This document shows, one piece after another, positions 22,771-34,750 of a stretch of 64,000 bases of DNA. The notes under the pieces are model-generated. The model saw only the letters and a program-made list of their open reading frames with translations, made no database searches and was not told the DNA's origin. Positions within the stretch are counted from its first letter, which is position 1. Every line of letters starts with the position of its first letter. Position numbers and translations under genes: made by a program. The stretch is from Yponomeuta sedellus (Eukaryota; Arthropoda; Insecta; Lepidoptera; Yponomeutidae), in assembly GCA_934045075.1 (NCBI GenBank), contig OW203727.1:16242861-16306860 (forward strand). Direction: 5' to 3'.

Positions 22771-23559
22771 CGTGTTTATACTATGTGTTACTTCACCGTT
22801 ACTGAGAGTAGTATTGTTATTATTCTTACCACCATCCCTAACGGTCAAGGAACCTATATAAAGTAATTAGCTCTGTAGGCTATTTGGATTTTCAGTACAA
22901 AATTTGTTTTTTTTTATCGTCTGCAACTCGGAAACCATCGTGATTTTTCTCAGCGTAGCTCGTGAAAATAAAACATTTGAGATAAGTTAATACTTTTATA
23001 AGCTAATTTTTGTATTTTCGTCTGTAAAGTGTAATAAATTAACAATAACAAACGAATGAATTAACGCAAAGTCGGCGTAAAAGATGAGCGCTACTTATGT
23101 TTACTACAAATTACTTTAAAGAGACTTTAGCACTATAGTAGTGGTATGGCCCATTTCTTCCTTTTTCAATAAATTCTACTTCATGAACTGCCATCCCAGT
23201 TACCATTGGATATGTGAAGGAAGAAGGGACGATGGACAAAGGTGATCGCAGAGTGCTGATGGGCTACCTGATGGATTAGAAAGGATTGTAGAGTATTCGT
23301 TATCAGGTTGAAAAATATGCAATGAACTCATGTTACCTGCCAATGAAACATTATCTATTGAACATTATTTACACGCTCCAAACTCTATTTAAAGCTATTC
23401 TTTTCCTCAAACCAATCCTTACTTGCTACTAGTGACGGCATTTCCCAACAGCCTTGAAATTATGCTACAAAGTGGTTTTCAACGACAGAAATGTCACTAT
23501 TACCAGTAGCGGCACCCGTGACTTCGACTGGGTTGAATAAACAAATAGCGTAACGTCAG

Positions 23560-23690
23560 GGTAGTTCTAAAGGACGAAACACACCAACGCGGGGGCGGTC
23601 CTTGCATACGAGGACGTCATTTACTGCAACAGTATTTATATGAATAGACCGCAAACACCACCGCCCCCACCCTGGTGGGTTCTATCCTGA
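23560..23690. mobile_element. Degenerate hairpin element (ccaacgcgg type)
   Basis: The left part caccaacgcgggggcggtcc and right part accgcccccaccctggtggg are inverted with mismatches. A related right end (accgcgttggtgtgtttcag) lies at about 24415-24445. Confidence 0.45.
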
Positions 23691-23819
23691 ACGGTACATA
23701 ATATTTTTTTGCGATGTTAAACGTTTAAATGTCATTTTCAGATCAGCGAATTCCCGCGAAAATTACGTAACAATGCATATTTTTTGCATCCAAATTAAAA
23801 AACCATACAAACATACACA

Positions 23820-24005
23820 TACATAACCTCGCGCCTGTATTCCAGGGGGTACCTTTGCTTCATCAACTTTCATAAGTCGTTGCATGGACGCACGCCGGTT
23901 CCGGTTACATTTTATCTTTCCCTTTGCTAATAAATCCCCTATTTGGTCGATGTATGTCCGCCTGGGACGTTCCTTACCAGCTCTTCCACTCACATTCTTC
24001 TATAT
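23820..24005 (-). mobile_element. LINE tail fragment (family D), minus
   Basis: The plus strand reads cctcgcgcctgtattccagg and gtcgttgcatggacgcacgc, with extra coding remnant reading RPRRTYIDQIGDLLAKGKIK on the minus strand. Confidence 0.5.
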
Positions 24006-24294
24006 ATATTTGTTTCGTCAAAACAAACCAAAAACCAAAGTCAATTAAAAAACGAGTCGATTATCAATCAGGTTGGTCAGTTATCTTCTATCTGATTGGT
24101 TGAATAAAAGCGCGCGAATTTTCTGATCTGAAAATGATCTCTATCTATCTATAAATCCGAATTGGTTGCAAAAATTCAAATGAACACTTTCACTAACTAC
24201 CCCAACTAAACTTGACCTTGCCTTTCCTGGCCTGGAAATTGAGTAAATAATATAAAGGGGAAAAAATGTTCAGCTTAAGGCAAGATAGAACATT

Positions 24295-24445
24295 AAAGTA
24301 GTAAGCCCACCAAGTGACGTTGACGGTTCACACAGACTTTCGTTTTGTTATTTTAATTATTTATTAAACAAATAAATACTACTGCATTAAGTGCGTATGT
24401 GCGAACCGCCACCGACACCGCGTTGGTGTGTTTCAGCCTTTAGTG
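24295..24445. mobile_element. Degenerate hairpin element (ccaacgcgg type), second copy
   Basis: The ends taagcccaccaagtgacg and cgttggtgtgtttcagcct are inverted relatives of the 23.6-kb copy. Confidence 0.4.
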
Positions 24446-24654
24446 AATCTGTAACAAACATCCAACAATATTCACACATTTATTATTAGTGAAATTGGTG
24501 AAATTCTGAGGTGTGCCTTCTGGCTCGTGTAAGCGAAGCCTTATCGATTCGTGTGTGAATATTTGATAAAGGCCCGCCCTTGCACAGCGCAGGCATGTTA
24601 GACCGGGCTTTCCAAATGGATATGTACCGTCAAAAGTCCGCTATGATTTTGTAG

Positions 24655-24738
<84 letters not shown>

Positions 24739-24757
24739 CCACGATATATATATATAT
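24655..24757. repeat. (TA)n microsatellite
   Basis: About 40 TA units with a short interruption (gttccacg), followed by a second short TA run. Confidence 0.95.
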
Positions 24758-24759
24758 CT

Positions 24760-25931
24760 AACAAAATAAATAAATACCGAAAGAAAAACTTAGAGTTTTT
24801 GTTGTGTAGGTATGCGTGCGAATGTTCTTCTTTCAACTGCAAACTATTTATTTAACTGTTTAGCTACTTTATTTCTAGTTCATTATGTAAAGGCCCCAGC
24901 ACACAATGGCCCATGCTGGCCCACTGCTCGCCATCGCCATTGTGTACAGGGGGCAATGGTGTGTAGTGACAGACAATTGTCTATCGTGGCGCACAATCGG
25001 CAAGTTTTCGGTTTTTTGGGCACACTTCAAAGGAATCGTAGCGTAGCGTGGCCTGTCGTGTTTACAAAGTGGCCCATCGCTTAGTTCGTCACCGACCGCT
25101 AACCGGGATGGTCAAAATGTCCATATCGTGGAACAATGAAGAAACCTTCTAGTTTATTGATTTGTATCAATAGGAGCCCGTAATTTTGCGACTTTTGCGC
25201 CATTTTTTTTAATAACTTCGTTGTTGTACACACTTCTGTAATACTTGTAAGTAGTAAATAAATAAATAGCTGCGGCCACAATTACTTCCAAGTCCATTAC
25301 AAGTGTTTTGCCAGACAGAAATGAGACATGCGCCATTGTGTAAACACCAAGTGATCGTGGCCTACAGTTGTGAATTGCAAAGCATGGCCTATCACAGGCA
25401 TCATGGCATGGCATCAACGTTTACTTTAAATTTGCCCACAAGATAAAGTTTAGCAAATATCAAAACCAATAATTTTAAGATACAAAAAAAGTTATGTGCT
25501 TGTTATCATTAACGGCGAATTTGCGACTCTGGTAACTATTTATAGCTTGTTACTGTTCACGGGCAATATTAATCCATCCTTCATTTTCGAATACGTAGAT
25601 ATGAATATTTTTGTCTATCCTGTAGGATATGTAGTTACATATAGCTAATTAGTTAATTAGCTCCATTAACGGAATAAAAATCAGGACTAGTTTAATTAAT
25701 ATACGTTTATTTAAATCGTTTGCATAAATCCTAACAACTGTGACAACTATTTTTGAGATCAACAACCTAACACGATTAATCGATTTTCTATCGGTTTCCG
25801 CTGAAACGCCCGTTTTTGGCAAAACTACTTGAAAACTACAAACTACAAGACTAAACTCTTGGACCTAGGTCCTTGTTAGTAGGTTCTAAAAAGAGCTATT
25901 GTGTTTATTAGGATTTAGGATTATGTTCTTT
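24760..25931. other. No gene recognised; internally repetitive ggccc motifs
   Basis: Motifs such as acacaatggcccatg, gcgtggcctgtcgtg, cattgtgtaaaca and atcgtggcctaca recur between 24890 and 25410. They suggest a decayed MITE, but ends could not be placed. Confidence 0.4.
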
Positions 25932-26082
25932 TTAATGCACTAACCCGTGCTATGGACAATTTTAAAAACCTATTTAGAGGCTAAAAATTCCACAAATGCC
26001 GGGATTCGAACCCGCGACCTCTGGTTCGAAATTTCACTGATGCCGGTGAGTCACCCATTTGCTCAGTTGGAAGAGTGCTTTC
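25932..26082. mobile_element. Family A SINE fold-back pair
   Basis: A minus-strand 3' half (tail plus B box, about 25932-26022) is fused to a plus-strand 5' part (leader end and A box region, about 26023-26082). Order and orientation differ from those at 12.3 kb. Confidence 0.65.
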
Positions 26083-26339
26083 AGTTAACGTCAGTTAACA
26101 GCGCTTGAGTAAACAGCTCGCATTTTACCCGTTACATTCTTCTGCGTTTAAACTACACTATACAGCCTACAACCCTTGCGCAGGAAGCCGTGAGCACAGC
26201 TTGTAATTTAATTAACCTCGTCTGGTCTGACCTTAAAAATATCAATAGATTTTTATTATTATTTTCAAGGTCAGTACACAAGGGATTAAGATAATCGAAT
26301 ACAAAACTGTCTAGTTATAGATGAAAAAAGATTAATTAT

Positions 26340-26432
26340 TATCGGTATCGACCCCTGTTTGTCCCCACTGCTGGAGCACTGGTCTCTTCCTGCAGCGCAG
26401 GAAAGGTTAGGCCATACTCCACCACGGGGGCC
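26340..26432 (-). mobile_element. Tail part of the 5S-SINE-related repeat, minus
   Basis: The plus strand reads gtccccactgctggagcact, then catactccaccacggggg, which is the reverse of the SINE tail. It lies head-to-head with the plus-strand copy that starts at about 26445. Confidence 0.6.
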
Positions 26433-26444
26433 CGTTAAGTCGCG

Positions 26445-26672
26445 AGGCACATTTAGTCGTTGGTGCCGGCTGTCATGACATGGCAGTCATTAAGCTATGT
26501 CAGTGGCCTTATGAGCTGCTTAATAACTTCTGACAGTAAGGCCCGCCACTGTCTTACAATCGTCCACCAACCCGGATTTGGCCTTTGTGGTGGATTGTGG
26601 CCTAACCTTTCTGCGATGCAGGAAGCGACCCGTGCCTCAGCAGAGGGGGTGGTCGATATTAACAAAGGTTGA
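26445..26672 (+). mobile_element. Headless relative of the 5S-SINE
   Basis: It carries the body (ggtgccggctgtcatgacat, gcccgccactgtcttacaat) and tail (gcaggaagcgacccgtgcct) but not the 5S-like head. Similar headless copies lie at 10741-10900 and 43195-43420. Confidence 0.6.
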
Positions 26673-26764
26673 TATCGAATAAACAAAATTATCTAATTAT
26701 GAATAAAAACTAAGTTAATTATACGTACTTATACCTATATATCGTATATCTATTAATATTCGTA

Positions 26765-26930
26765 TTTGCACTGACTACACATATCTATTTCTCCTTCGGC
26801 AAATTCTCCATTTTGAGGTTCCCTGGAAGAAATTGCAACTAACAATTAGGACGCCAATTGTTTTTTTGTATCTACTGCTTCTGTAACATTTTTTATTGTA
26901 TACAATAAGGAATATTCTTATCTCATCTTA
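26765..26930 (+). mobile_element. Jockey-like LINE 3'UTR fragment
   Basis: It matches the 3.0-kb fragment (ctccttcggcaaattctcca, aggacgccaattg, acaataaggaata) and has no coding part. Confidence 0.45.
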
Positions 26931-26989
26931 ATTATGAACTAACGGCAAATAGCAATTAAGATCGTTTTCATATTGCATACTGCAATTTT

Positions 26990-27230
26990 TTTACGGGGGT
27001 TTGGCAAACTAAATACCCTTGTTTTTTAAGTGTTTGCAAAACTTCGCAATATTATTCCTATAACTATAGGAGCTCGCACGAAACCGGAGTGTCTGCGGTG
27101 TTCAAATATGAAAAACTGCCTTTTTACCGGGTCCATATTTTTTTGTCTTTTATAAAGTGATGTTCATAATTTACTCTTCCTAAACCAAATCAGTACTGCT
27201 ACTAATTTTTTTAAACATATTTCAGAAGTA
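26990..27230. repeat. Dispersed repeat also present at 33.5 kb
   Basis: The stretch with aaaactgcctttttaccggg and atgttcataatttactcttcc aligns with about 33575-33715 (aaaactgccttcttacgggg, atgttcataattcacttttcc). Its class is unknown. Confidence 0.5.
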
Positions 27231-27233
27231 TGA

Positions 27234-27492
27234 CGGCCCCGGTAGCGCAGCGGTTTGGCACGCTGACTGTAACACCGAAGGTCTCGGGTTCAATCCCCGG
27301 CCGGGTCAAACTAGGAAACGAACTTTTCTAGTTTGTCTCGGGTCTTGGATGTTATCTATGTATTTATTGTATTAAATCTATCGTCGAGTTAGCACCTGTA
27401 ACACAAGTCATTTAGTTGTACTTAGTACAGGGCTAACAAGATCTGTGTAATATGTCCATGAATATTTATTTATTTATTTATTTATTTATTAT
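27234..27492 (+). mobile_element. tRNA-derived SINE, family B
   Basis: The second copy of family B has the head cggccccggtagcgcagcgg, body with tcgtcgagttagcacctgta, and a tail of tttatt repeats at about 27463-27492. Confidence 0.8.
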
Positions 27493-27709
27493 TTGTCATG
27501 GAGAAAAATATTTAAACGTGATAAAATCAATATATAAAATCCGCAAAACATTGATATCATTTGGAATCTGAAGATAATCGTGTTAATGTTCATAAAAAAA
27601 CACATAATATTTGCATGAAAATGCCTATTTTTTTTTATTTACATTATATCACTAAAGAGATACTTGCGATGTCAGTGAATTCGCATCCATTACCTCCTCT
27701 TCGGATGGG

Positions 27710-29074
27710 TTGAGCAGCAGTGAATGTAGCTTCCATAGCATCCCCTCTCTAGCCGACTCTCTCGTTTCCCAATTTTCTGACTCACACAAAGACATTAATG
27801 TCATTCACATCAATGCCCAAAGCATTCCTGCACACTTTCCCGATATGCTGGCTAATTTCGATACTAAGAATTTACATGCTATTCTTGTTTCGGAGTCCTG
27901 GTTGAAGCCCTGTCTTCCATCAACATCTTACTCCCTTCCAGGCTTCCAACTCATTCGAAACGACCGTATTGGCAGTGGTGGCGGTGGCGTGGCAATTTAT
28001 CTGAGAGCTCATATTTCCTTTTCAATTATTAGCTCGTCAGTTCAGCCCCCACCATCTAATGCTGGAGAGCATTTCTTTATAGAAGTTCTCCTATCTCACA
28101 CCAAAGTATTACTGGGTGTCTACTACTGCCCCTCACTTCGAGTCAACTTTTTTTCTTCTTTTGAAAATCTTCTAGAAAATCTCATACCCTCATACACTCA
28201 CACTATAATTATGGGTGACTTTAATACATGTTTAATTAAAAATGACCATCGTACTTGTTCTTTAGAATCGCTCATACGGGCGAGTAACGTTTCAATTCTT
28301 CCCCTTAATGCTACTCATCATTTTCCCAATTGTGCCCCCTCTCTTCTTGATCTTATACTAGTATCTTCACCCCAACATGTTGCCTCACACGGCCAATTTC
28401 CTGCTGATATATTCTCTTATCATGACTTGATTTTTCTCTCGTATAAAATTCGTCCGCCCAAGGCAAAGCCGAGGATTCTTATGCAGCGTAGTTTTGGTGG
28501 CATGAACCTTGACCAACTCAGGGAGGACGCGTCGTGTACCGACTGGTCTGTGGTGGCTAATGCAGACACCGTTGACGAACAGATTCTCATTTTTAACACC
28601 CTTCTCACTAACCTTTATGACGTACATGCGCCCGTCAGAGCTGTGAAAGTTAAGCACTTGCCAGCGCCGTGGCTTACCGTCGATATCAGACTAGCTATAC
28701 ATAAAAAAGCAGTAGCCAAATCGAATTACAAAATTAGGCCAACGGACTACAACAGAGCTCGTTTTGTAAATCTAAGGAATCACTGCAACAAGGTGTGTAG
28801 GGACGCACAACGCCGCCACATTCATGAATCAGTTCAAAACGGTGATCCAGCCAAAGTCTGGAAATTTCTTAGATCTCTAGGAGTTGGCAAAGCACGACAA
28901 GATCTCACCCTCAAAGACTTAGATATTAACTCTCTCAACCTTCATTTCTCTTCTGCTTCCACCCTGGATGGAACTACTAAAGCCAAAGCTATAAATAATC
29001 TTTCTACGCTTCCAACTCCTACTTTCTCTCCGTTCTTAGTCAATTTTCCGACCGTGATGTCGAGAAGATCATAG
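27710..29074 (+). pseudogene. LINE ORF2 part 1: AP endonuclease and start of RT region
   Basis: The reading frame encodes an apurinic-endonuclease-like domain with NAQSI (35-39), SESWL (61-65) and MGDFN motifs, then the linker to the reverse transcriptase. Homology continues upstream without an ATG. A frameshift near 29030 moves the product to the next frame (QFSDRDVEKII follows in the other frame), so the stop at 29074 is secondary. Confidence 0.85.
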
Positions 29075-30435
29075 TGTTGATCATTTCCAACGCTGTTGGT
29101 ACTGATGCTATCACTAGGAAAATGATCATACCCATCATGGATGTCATTTTTCCCGTTATTGCTGGAATCCTAAATGAATCGGCCGTGTCTGGTGTTTTTC
29201 CAACCGCTTGGAAGGAAGCCCAAGTAACCCCACTACCTAAAAAGTCCAATCCTTCTTCCTTTACCGATTACCGCCCTATTTCCATTCTGCCGTTCCTATC
29301 AAAGGTACTAGAACGACTCGTACATCACCAGCTCTCCACTTTCCTAACCAAAAATCATCTCCTTAATCCATTCCAATCAGGCTTCCGTCCATGTCACAGT
29401 ACTGTTACGGCGCTCGTCAACATAACTGATGACATCAGACTTGGTATGGAGAATGGTCACGTCACGGTCCTCACGCTGCTGGATTTCAGTAATGGTTTTA
29501 ACACGGTGGACTTTGATATCCTTTTGGGGATGCTGTGCTCCCTCAACATATCTCCGACGGTTATTGACTGGTTTCGTAGTTATCTACACGGGCGTCGACA
29601 GCGTATACGAATTGAGAATTCCTATTCTAATTGGTGTAATACGACTGCTGGCGTCCCGCAAGGTGGTGTGCTGTCTCCTCTCCTCTTCGCTATCTTCATC
29701 AACGGTATTTCTCAAAAAAATACTTCTTCCTACCACCTTTACGCAGATGATCTCCAGATTTATACGCAATCTCCTATAGAAGAGTTACACCTCGCAATTG
29801 GAAAAACCAACTGTGATCTTCAGCACATTTCACAATGGAGCCAGTCGCATGGCCTAAAAGTTAATCCAAATAAGACTCAGGTCATCATAATAGGGAGTTC
29901 ACGAATGATATCTAGGATTGACTGGCAGCAGCTTCCACAAGTTCAATTTGAAGGCATTCTAATTCCATATAGTGAGAAGGTGAGGAACTTGGGAATCATC
30001 ATGGACAGGCGTCTGTCTTGGGTGCCACAGCTAGCGGAGGTGAGCCGGAAAATGTTCGCCTCAGCGGCCTCGTTGAGGAGGTTACGGAACTTCCTTCCAA
30101 TTTCTACCAAAATTGCACTCGCACAGATACTCTTACTTCCTATCCTCGACTATGCTGATGCCAGCTATCTTGACCTCACAGAGGAGCAACTTAATAAGCT
30201 TGAGCGCCTACAAAACTTTTCCATCCGGTTCATATTTGGATTGAGAAAATATGACCATGTTTCCGAATATCGCGTCAAACTCAAGTGGCTCCCCATCCGC
30301 CTCCGCAGGAATGCTCACATACTTTCTCTTCTATATTCGGTGTTGTTCAATCCCGCCACTCCCCAGTACCTCAAGATGCGCCTGGAGTTTTTAAGTGATT
30401 CCACAGTCGGACCTTACGATCATCACAGAATATGA
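29074..30435 (+). pseudogene. LINE ORF2 part 2: reverse transcriptase
   Basis: This frame encodes the reverse transcriptase with DYRPISILPF (65-74), LLDFSNGFNTVD (135-146, where LLDFSKAF is usual), GVPQGGVLSPLL (193-204) and the catalytic YADD (223-226). The fold is essentially complete. A second frameshift near 30430 cuts the C-terminus, which continues in another frame from 30432. Confidence 0.87.
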
Positions 30436-30602
30436 CGCTGAAGATACCGAGTCACTCGACTAAATTCTTCAGCAGCTCTTTTACAATCACAGCTGTCCAA
30501 CTGTGGAATGATCTTCCTCTTGCAATAAGACGCTCGCCATCTCTCTCTATTTTTAAGGGAAGCGCCAGAGACTACTACTTGAGTACAAAACTGGTACAAT
30601 AA
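30432..30602 (+). pseudogene. LINE ORF2 C-terminal tail in a shifted frame
   Basis: The 56-residue reading frame has the usual C-terminal motif of Jockey/CR1 proteins, VQLWNDLPLAIRRSPSLSIFK, ending near LVQ and TAA. It overlaps the end of the reverse transcriptase frame by a few bases, which places the frameshift near 30432. Confidence 0.75.
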
Positions 30603-30949
30603 ATATTACCTCTTTCAAATGTTGCGTATGTGTATTATATTCATCTATCTTCTTCTCCCGGATGATATTATTTGTATATATTATGTATGTTTATTTTATA
30701 TTTTATTTATGTATTGTCTATGGATGTTTATTAAAATTTGCCTTCTTTTCCTAATTATGTCATTAGTTGCACCAACTACCCGTCTTTCAGTTCTTTTGTG
30801 TTTTCCATCAAGGGTTGTCTGGTAGAAATTACTTTTAGTAATAAGACCGCCAATTGTACCTTAATCTTATTTTCTTATTTTCTAAATAGTAATTCCTGGT
30901 GTGCAATAAAGTATATTCATTTCATTTCATTTTAATATCACTAAGAAAC

Positions 30950-31392
30950 TAAATACCAAAACTTATCTTCAAAGCTTAGCTTGAGAGAAGCAAACTGCAG
31001 CGTTGTCCAAAGATTTGTTACATAACTTAGGATATATTCGTTTTCTTCTGTAAAACAAATTGGAAAATGTTAGGTACATTCTCCCGATATTAAATGATAT
31101 TAAACCTTGCTACGCTGATGATTTTCAAGAAAATTTTTATTGCACCATATGAGTCCATCGGTTTCATTTGTATAAGTCAAAATGTTGTTACATGCATGCA
31201 TGTCCCTTCATTCACAAAGGTATTAATAGGTATTATTAGCTTCATTAGTGAAATGATTACTGACTTGATTTTAATAACTGAGTAACTGAATGCCTATTTG
31301 AGAATCGAGATTTGCAGGGAGGCGTTGCCAGAATCGAATTACATAAGTTTTGTCTTCTGCAAAAAAGATATTGCAACAGTTAGGCTCAGAAT
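30950..31392 (+). promoter_or_regulatory. Conserved upstream region of channel copy 1
   Basis: This flank aligns with the 5' flank of copy 2 (about 40615-41033), including blocks such as aaactgcagcgttgtc and gtccatcggtttca. The last 75 bases before the ATG (gggaggcgttg, gaatcgaattacat, gcaacagttaggctcag) are shared with all paralogues. It is a candidate promoter and 5'UTR. No clear TATA box was identified. Confidence 0.5.
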
Positions 31393-32649
31393 ATGGACAA
31401 ACTCGGTGTATTATTTGTGTTTTCATTAGCAATATTTTTTATAAATGGCGAAAAAGAGTGCCCTCTAAAGAACGCCTAAATCAAGAAAGGTCATGGGAAG
31501 CAAAGCTAGAAGACAATTTAAATTACAATAAAAATAAACATACAGATTACAACAGAACGTCGGAAATCGATCTTGATTTCGACGTCACCTACTTTAAATT
31601 ATCTGAATCACTGCAGATATTTACTATATACAGCATAATAATATTCGATTGGACAGACGAATGCTTGAAGTGGGATCCGAGAAAATATGGGAACGTGACA
31701 AACATTATTATGAGAGCTTCAAATATAAGGCTACCATCTCTGCGAATAAGCCCACCTAATCAAGAAGGTTTTGACCGCGATTATTATTTTACTACATGTG
31801 AGGTAAAGCATGACGGAAAAGTGAGATGTGCTCCACGAATTAGACATGATTTTGTTTGTGAAGAATTGGCCATTTGATGTTCAAGACTGTACTTTGAAAT
31901 TTAGTTCGAACACCGAAAAATATGGAGGTAAAATAAAGTATAATTTCCGAGATAAAAGAAATTTTTACTCGACGGCTCTAAAAAAATTGGGCTGGAGTGT
32001 AGTGGATTTCAAATTTGGCGAAGAATTAGTATCAGTAACTAATACTACGACAGGTTTTGCTACGTCTAAACAAAAAGCACTTTATGTTACTATGAGAATA
32101 GGGCGAATAGGAAAGGGTCTGCAGGCAATTGTTGTCTATCCGTTGCTTATTTCGATGGCTCTTACTTTAGCTTCTTTAATGCCTATTATTGAAAACTGTC
32201 ACCGTTTTGAAATTATCTGTTTCAGTATTTTATGCCAACTAGTTGTTTTCAATCAGATAAGTTATCAAATTCCTCAGGCTAGTTTAGATACGCCAAGTGT
32301 TATAATCTTTAGCCGGGGCTCTTTGGTGATTTCTCTGATATTTTTTGTAATTATTTACGTATTGAATTCTGTACGTGTCAGAACAAACGCTCCACCAATT
32401 TGGCTTTCGATATTGAATACCAAAGTCTTAAGCACTCCTTTTATTCCTGTTTTGCAACTAAGCTCCTCTCATGCAATTAATGTCGTAAAGGGTACTAAAA
32501 ACGAGACAGAAGATAAATGTAACGATAAATTCTTAGATGAGTGGCAAAGTATTGCTGATATTGGTGTTATATTGTTTTTTACGATATTTTCTATAGTTTA
32601 TCTTATTCTCGCTTTAGTTTGTATTCTAGTAAAACCTACTTATTTGTGA
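31393..32649 (+). pseudogene. nAChR-like Cys-loop channel, copy 1, two frameshifts
   Basis: This paralogue has two indels relative to copy 2. A net 2-nt gain near 31461-31470, after the signal peptide, changes frame so that the ATG frame ends at a TAA soon after. An 11-nt deletion at about 31860 removes part of the Cys-loop directly after its first cysteine. The middle frame (to 31877) encodes most of the extracellular domain. Another frame (from about 31861 to 32649) encodes KNWPFDVQDC, the four membrane segments and the C-terminus. No functional subunit can be made from this copy as assembled. The 5' flank is homologous to that of copy 2. Confidence 0.88.
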
Positions 32650-34001
32650 AATACACTAGTAGATAAAAGCCTAATAAATTGAATGTATTTAAAAAATTTA
32701 AATGCGTATAACCTAATAATAATACATACATTAACCTTGCCGGTTCAAAAAATGCGTTAAGTACACTTTGTGCCAAAATAACTACTGTAACATAAAGGAT
32801 AATTTAGATGACAATGATTCATTGATTAAAGCCTGTACAATGCATGAGTTCTATGTTTTATAATAATTATGTAAACTCTGTTAATTAAGGACATTGATAT
32901 GCCTAAGTTTGGAGTTTTTTGTCCACTATTTCTCTTGAAAATAACAATGGTTTTTTGTTGTTATTCTTAAGGTCTGACAAGACTGAGGAGAACAAGGTAA
33001 GCAAATAAACAATCCTAATACACAGTTTAAGTAATAAACAATCGTGATTCTATTTGTTAAATGTGCGAGATATTATAATCGTTCAAAATATTTTAAGTCT
33101 TTTAAGGACGCTCCAGGTTTAGCTACCATTAATCCGCATGAGTCTGGTAAATAAGCTGTTACAAATAACATTTTTTTAATATTTCTAACGTTGTTTATAA
33201 ATTAATCTATTGTTAGTTCGTAAATGCTCCTCAATAATAAATAAAAATATGGTAAAAACTATTGATTTAATTGAGGCTTACCACACTGCAAAAGTTATTA
33301 AAAAAAGGATAAAAAAATAATTTAATGTACAGAAAATACAGGCACAGATAACGAATATTTTTTTATGTTTTACAGTATTGGGTATAGATTTATCTGTCCT
33401 ATGAAACATGTCCGTTATATTACGATAACCATGTTATGAAGTCACATAGATTGCTAACAGAACCAAACCGGGGCTGGGGCGTAACCTTGTTTAAAATATG
33501 AATGACGTCACGATCATAGCGCGTAAAGTTTTCGGTTCACGATTAACTCTAAAATTACAAGGAAATAAAAAGTAATTAAATAAAAAACTGCCTTCTTACG
33601 GGGTTATTTTATATATTATTTATCTTTTATAAATCTTTTGTAAAAAATATGTTCATAATTCACTTTTCCCAAGAAAACATAGTCAGCACTGTTCCTAATT
33701 TTGTTACTCGTTATTACATTTACATTATATTTTTTTAATGTTAAATGTATAGCTCCAAACTGGGATAAACAATAAAATTGTTAACACTATCATATACTTC
33801 TACATTTGAATGTATTTTTTTACTCCTAACCTCATACATAATTCATTTCATTCTCATGATTTCTATCCTCACAGAAAACCTAAGACCGAAATTGGATTAG
33901 AAATAGAAGAGACCAGAGCACTCAGCATTGGGTGGCCATAATAGGTTGAATCAGAGAACCTTATAAATTTCCTAATTGTAAATGCCACAAAAATGCAGTG
34001 A
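32650..34001. other. 3' flank of channel copy 1, no gene
   Basis: AT-rich DNA. It includes the second copy of the dispersed repeat (about 33575-33715) and a tgacgtca palindrome near 33505. No coding sequence was recognised. Confidence 0.55.
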
Positions 34002-34109
34002 CACTTGCAGCCCCGAGTACCTATTTTGCTGTTAGGTTTTACATCGGAATGCAGCGATATCATTCCGATGTAAAACGTAACTGCAAAGTAGGCACTTGGG
34101 CTGCAAGTG
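34002..34109. repeat. Hairpin module next to a family A SINE
   Basis: This is an imperfect palindrome with outer ends cacttgcagccc and gggctgcaagtg and a perfect inner part acatcggaatg / cattccgatgt around cagcgatat. Half of the same module occurs at about 21275-21345, also joined to a family A leader. Confidence 0.7.
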
Positions 34110-34310
34110 ATGCAAATCAGATCAGCCAGATGTCGCTGCCTGTACGTAATACAGAGAATATTGTAAAGAGATTCGAAATTTCGCTGATGCACGTAAGTCG
34201 CCCATTAGCTCAGTTGGAAAGAGCGCTGGCACGGATAACCAGAGGTCGCGGGTTCGAATCCTGACATAGGTGGAATTTTTAGCCTCTAAATAGGTTTTTA
34301 AAATCAACAT
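34110..34310 (+). mobile_element. tRNA-derived SINE, family A
   Basis: It has the leader (gatgtcgctgcctgtacgta), tRNA-like part at 34200-34272 with gctcagttggaaagagcgct and gcgggttcgaatcc, and a shortened tail ending near gcctctaaataggttttt. Confidence 0.75.
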
Positions 34311-34750
34311 AAATGACAAATTTTTTTTTTCAGATATATTGTAGAAATTAACCATTGAGGTAATAACTTTTTATTATGCCTAAGAAACTCACTACCATCG
34401 AGAATAGTAGTCGCTAGCTCGTCTCATCGCCATTTGATATTTTTTTCGCCATCTGCCACTTACAGTCTTATGTCGAGAATTGTTAGTACTAGTATTATCT
34501 TGTTCCAGTACCTGTCCAGTAAAGCATTTTGGTTATCAGCTCCCACCATCCTTCGCCTTTTTTTATTTCTTGCCAAGACAAATAGCTTTTCGACGCTGAC
34601 TACATCCACCCATTTACTGATTTGTCCTGTTTGTCTGAAGATATATAACATAATTTTGATTTTGTAGGTTTTTGCCTGTAAGAGAAATTTTAAAATGTTG
34701 AGGTACATTGAACATACTTGGCAAAAGTGAAACTGAGGCTGCCTACGTCC

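Larger units (their letters stand above)
27660..30935 (+). mobile_element. Jockey/CR1-superfamily LINE, 5'-truncated, frameshifted
   Basis: This non-LTR retrotransposon copy carries an ORF2 in three frames and a 3'UTR that ends in repeated catttc near 30925. Its 3' end lies just upstream of channel copy 1. No ORF1 and no clear ATG for ORF2 were found, which suggests 5' truncation near 27660. The 3'UTR carries a polyadenylation-like aataaag. Confidence 0.85.

Noticed and set aside
34200..34272. tRNA gene candidate
   Set aside because: Good A and B boxes, but the sequence carries the SINE leader and tail found at several other loci, and the 3' acceptor stem is mismatched.
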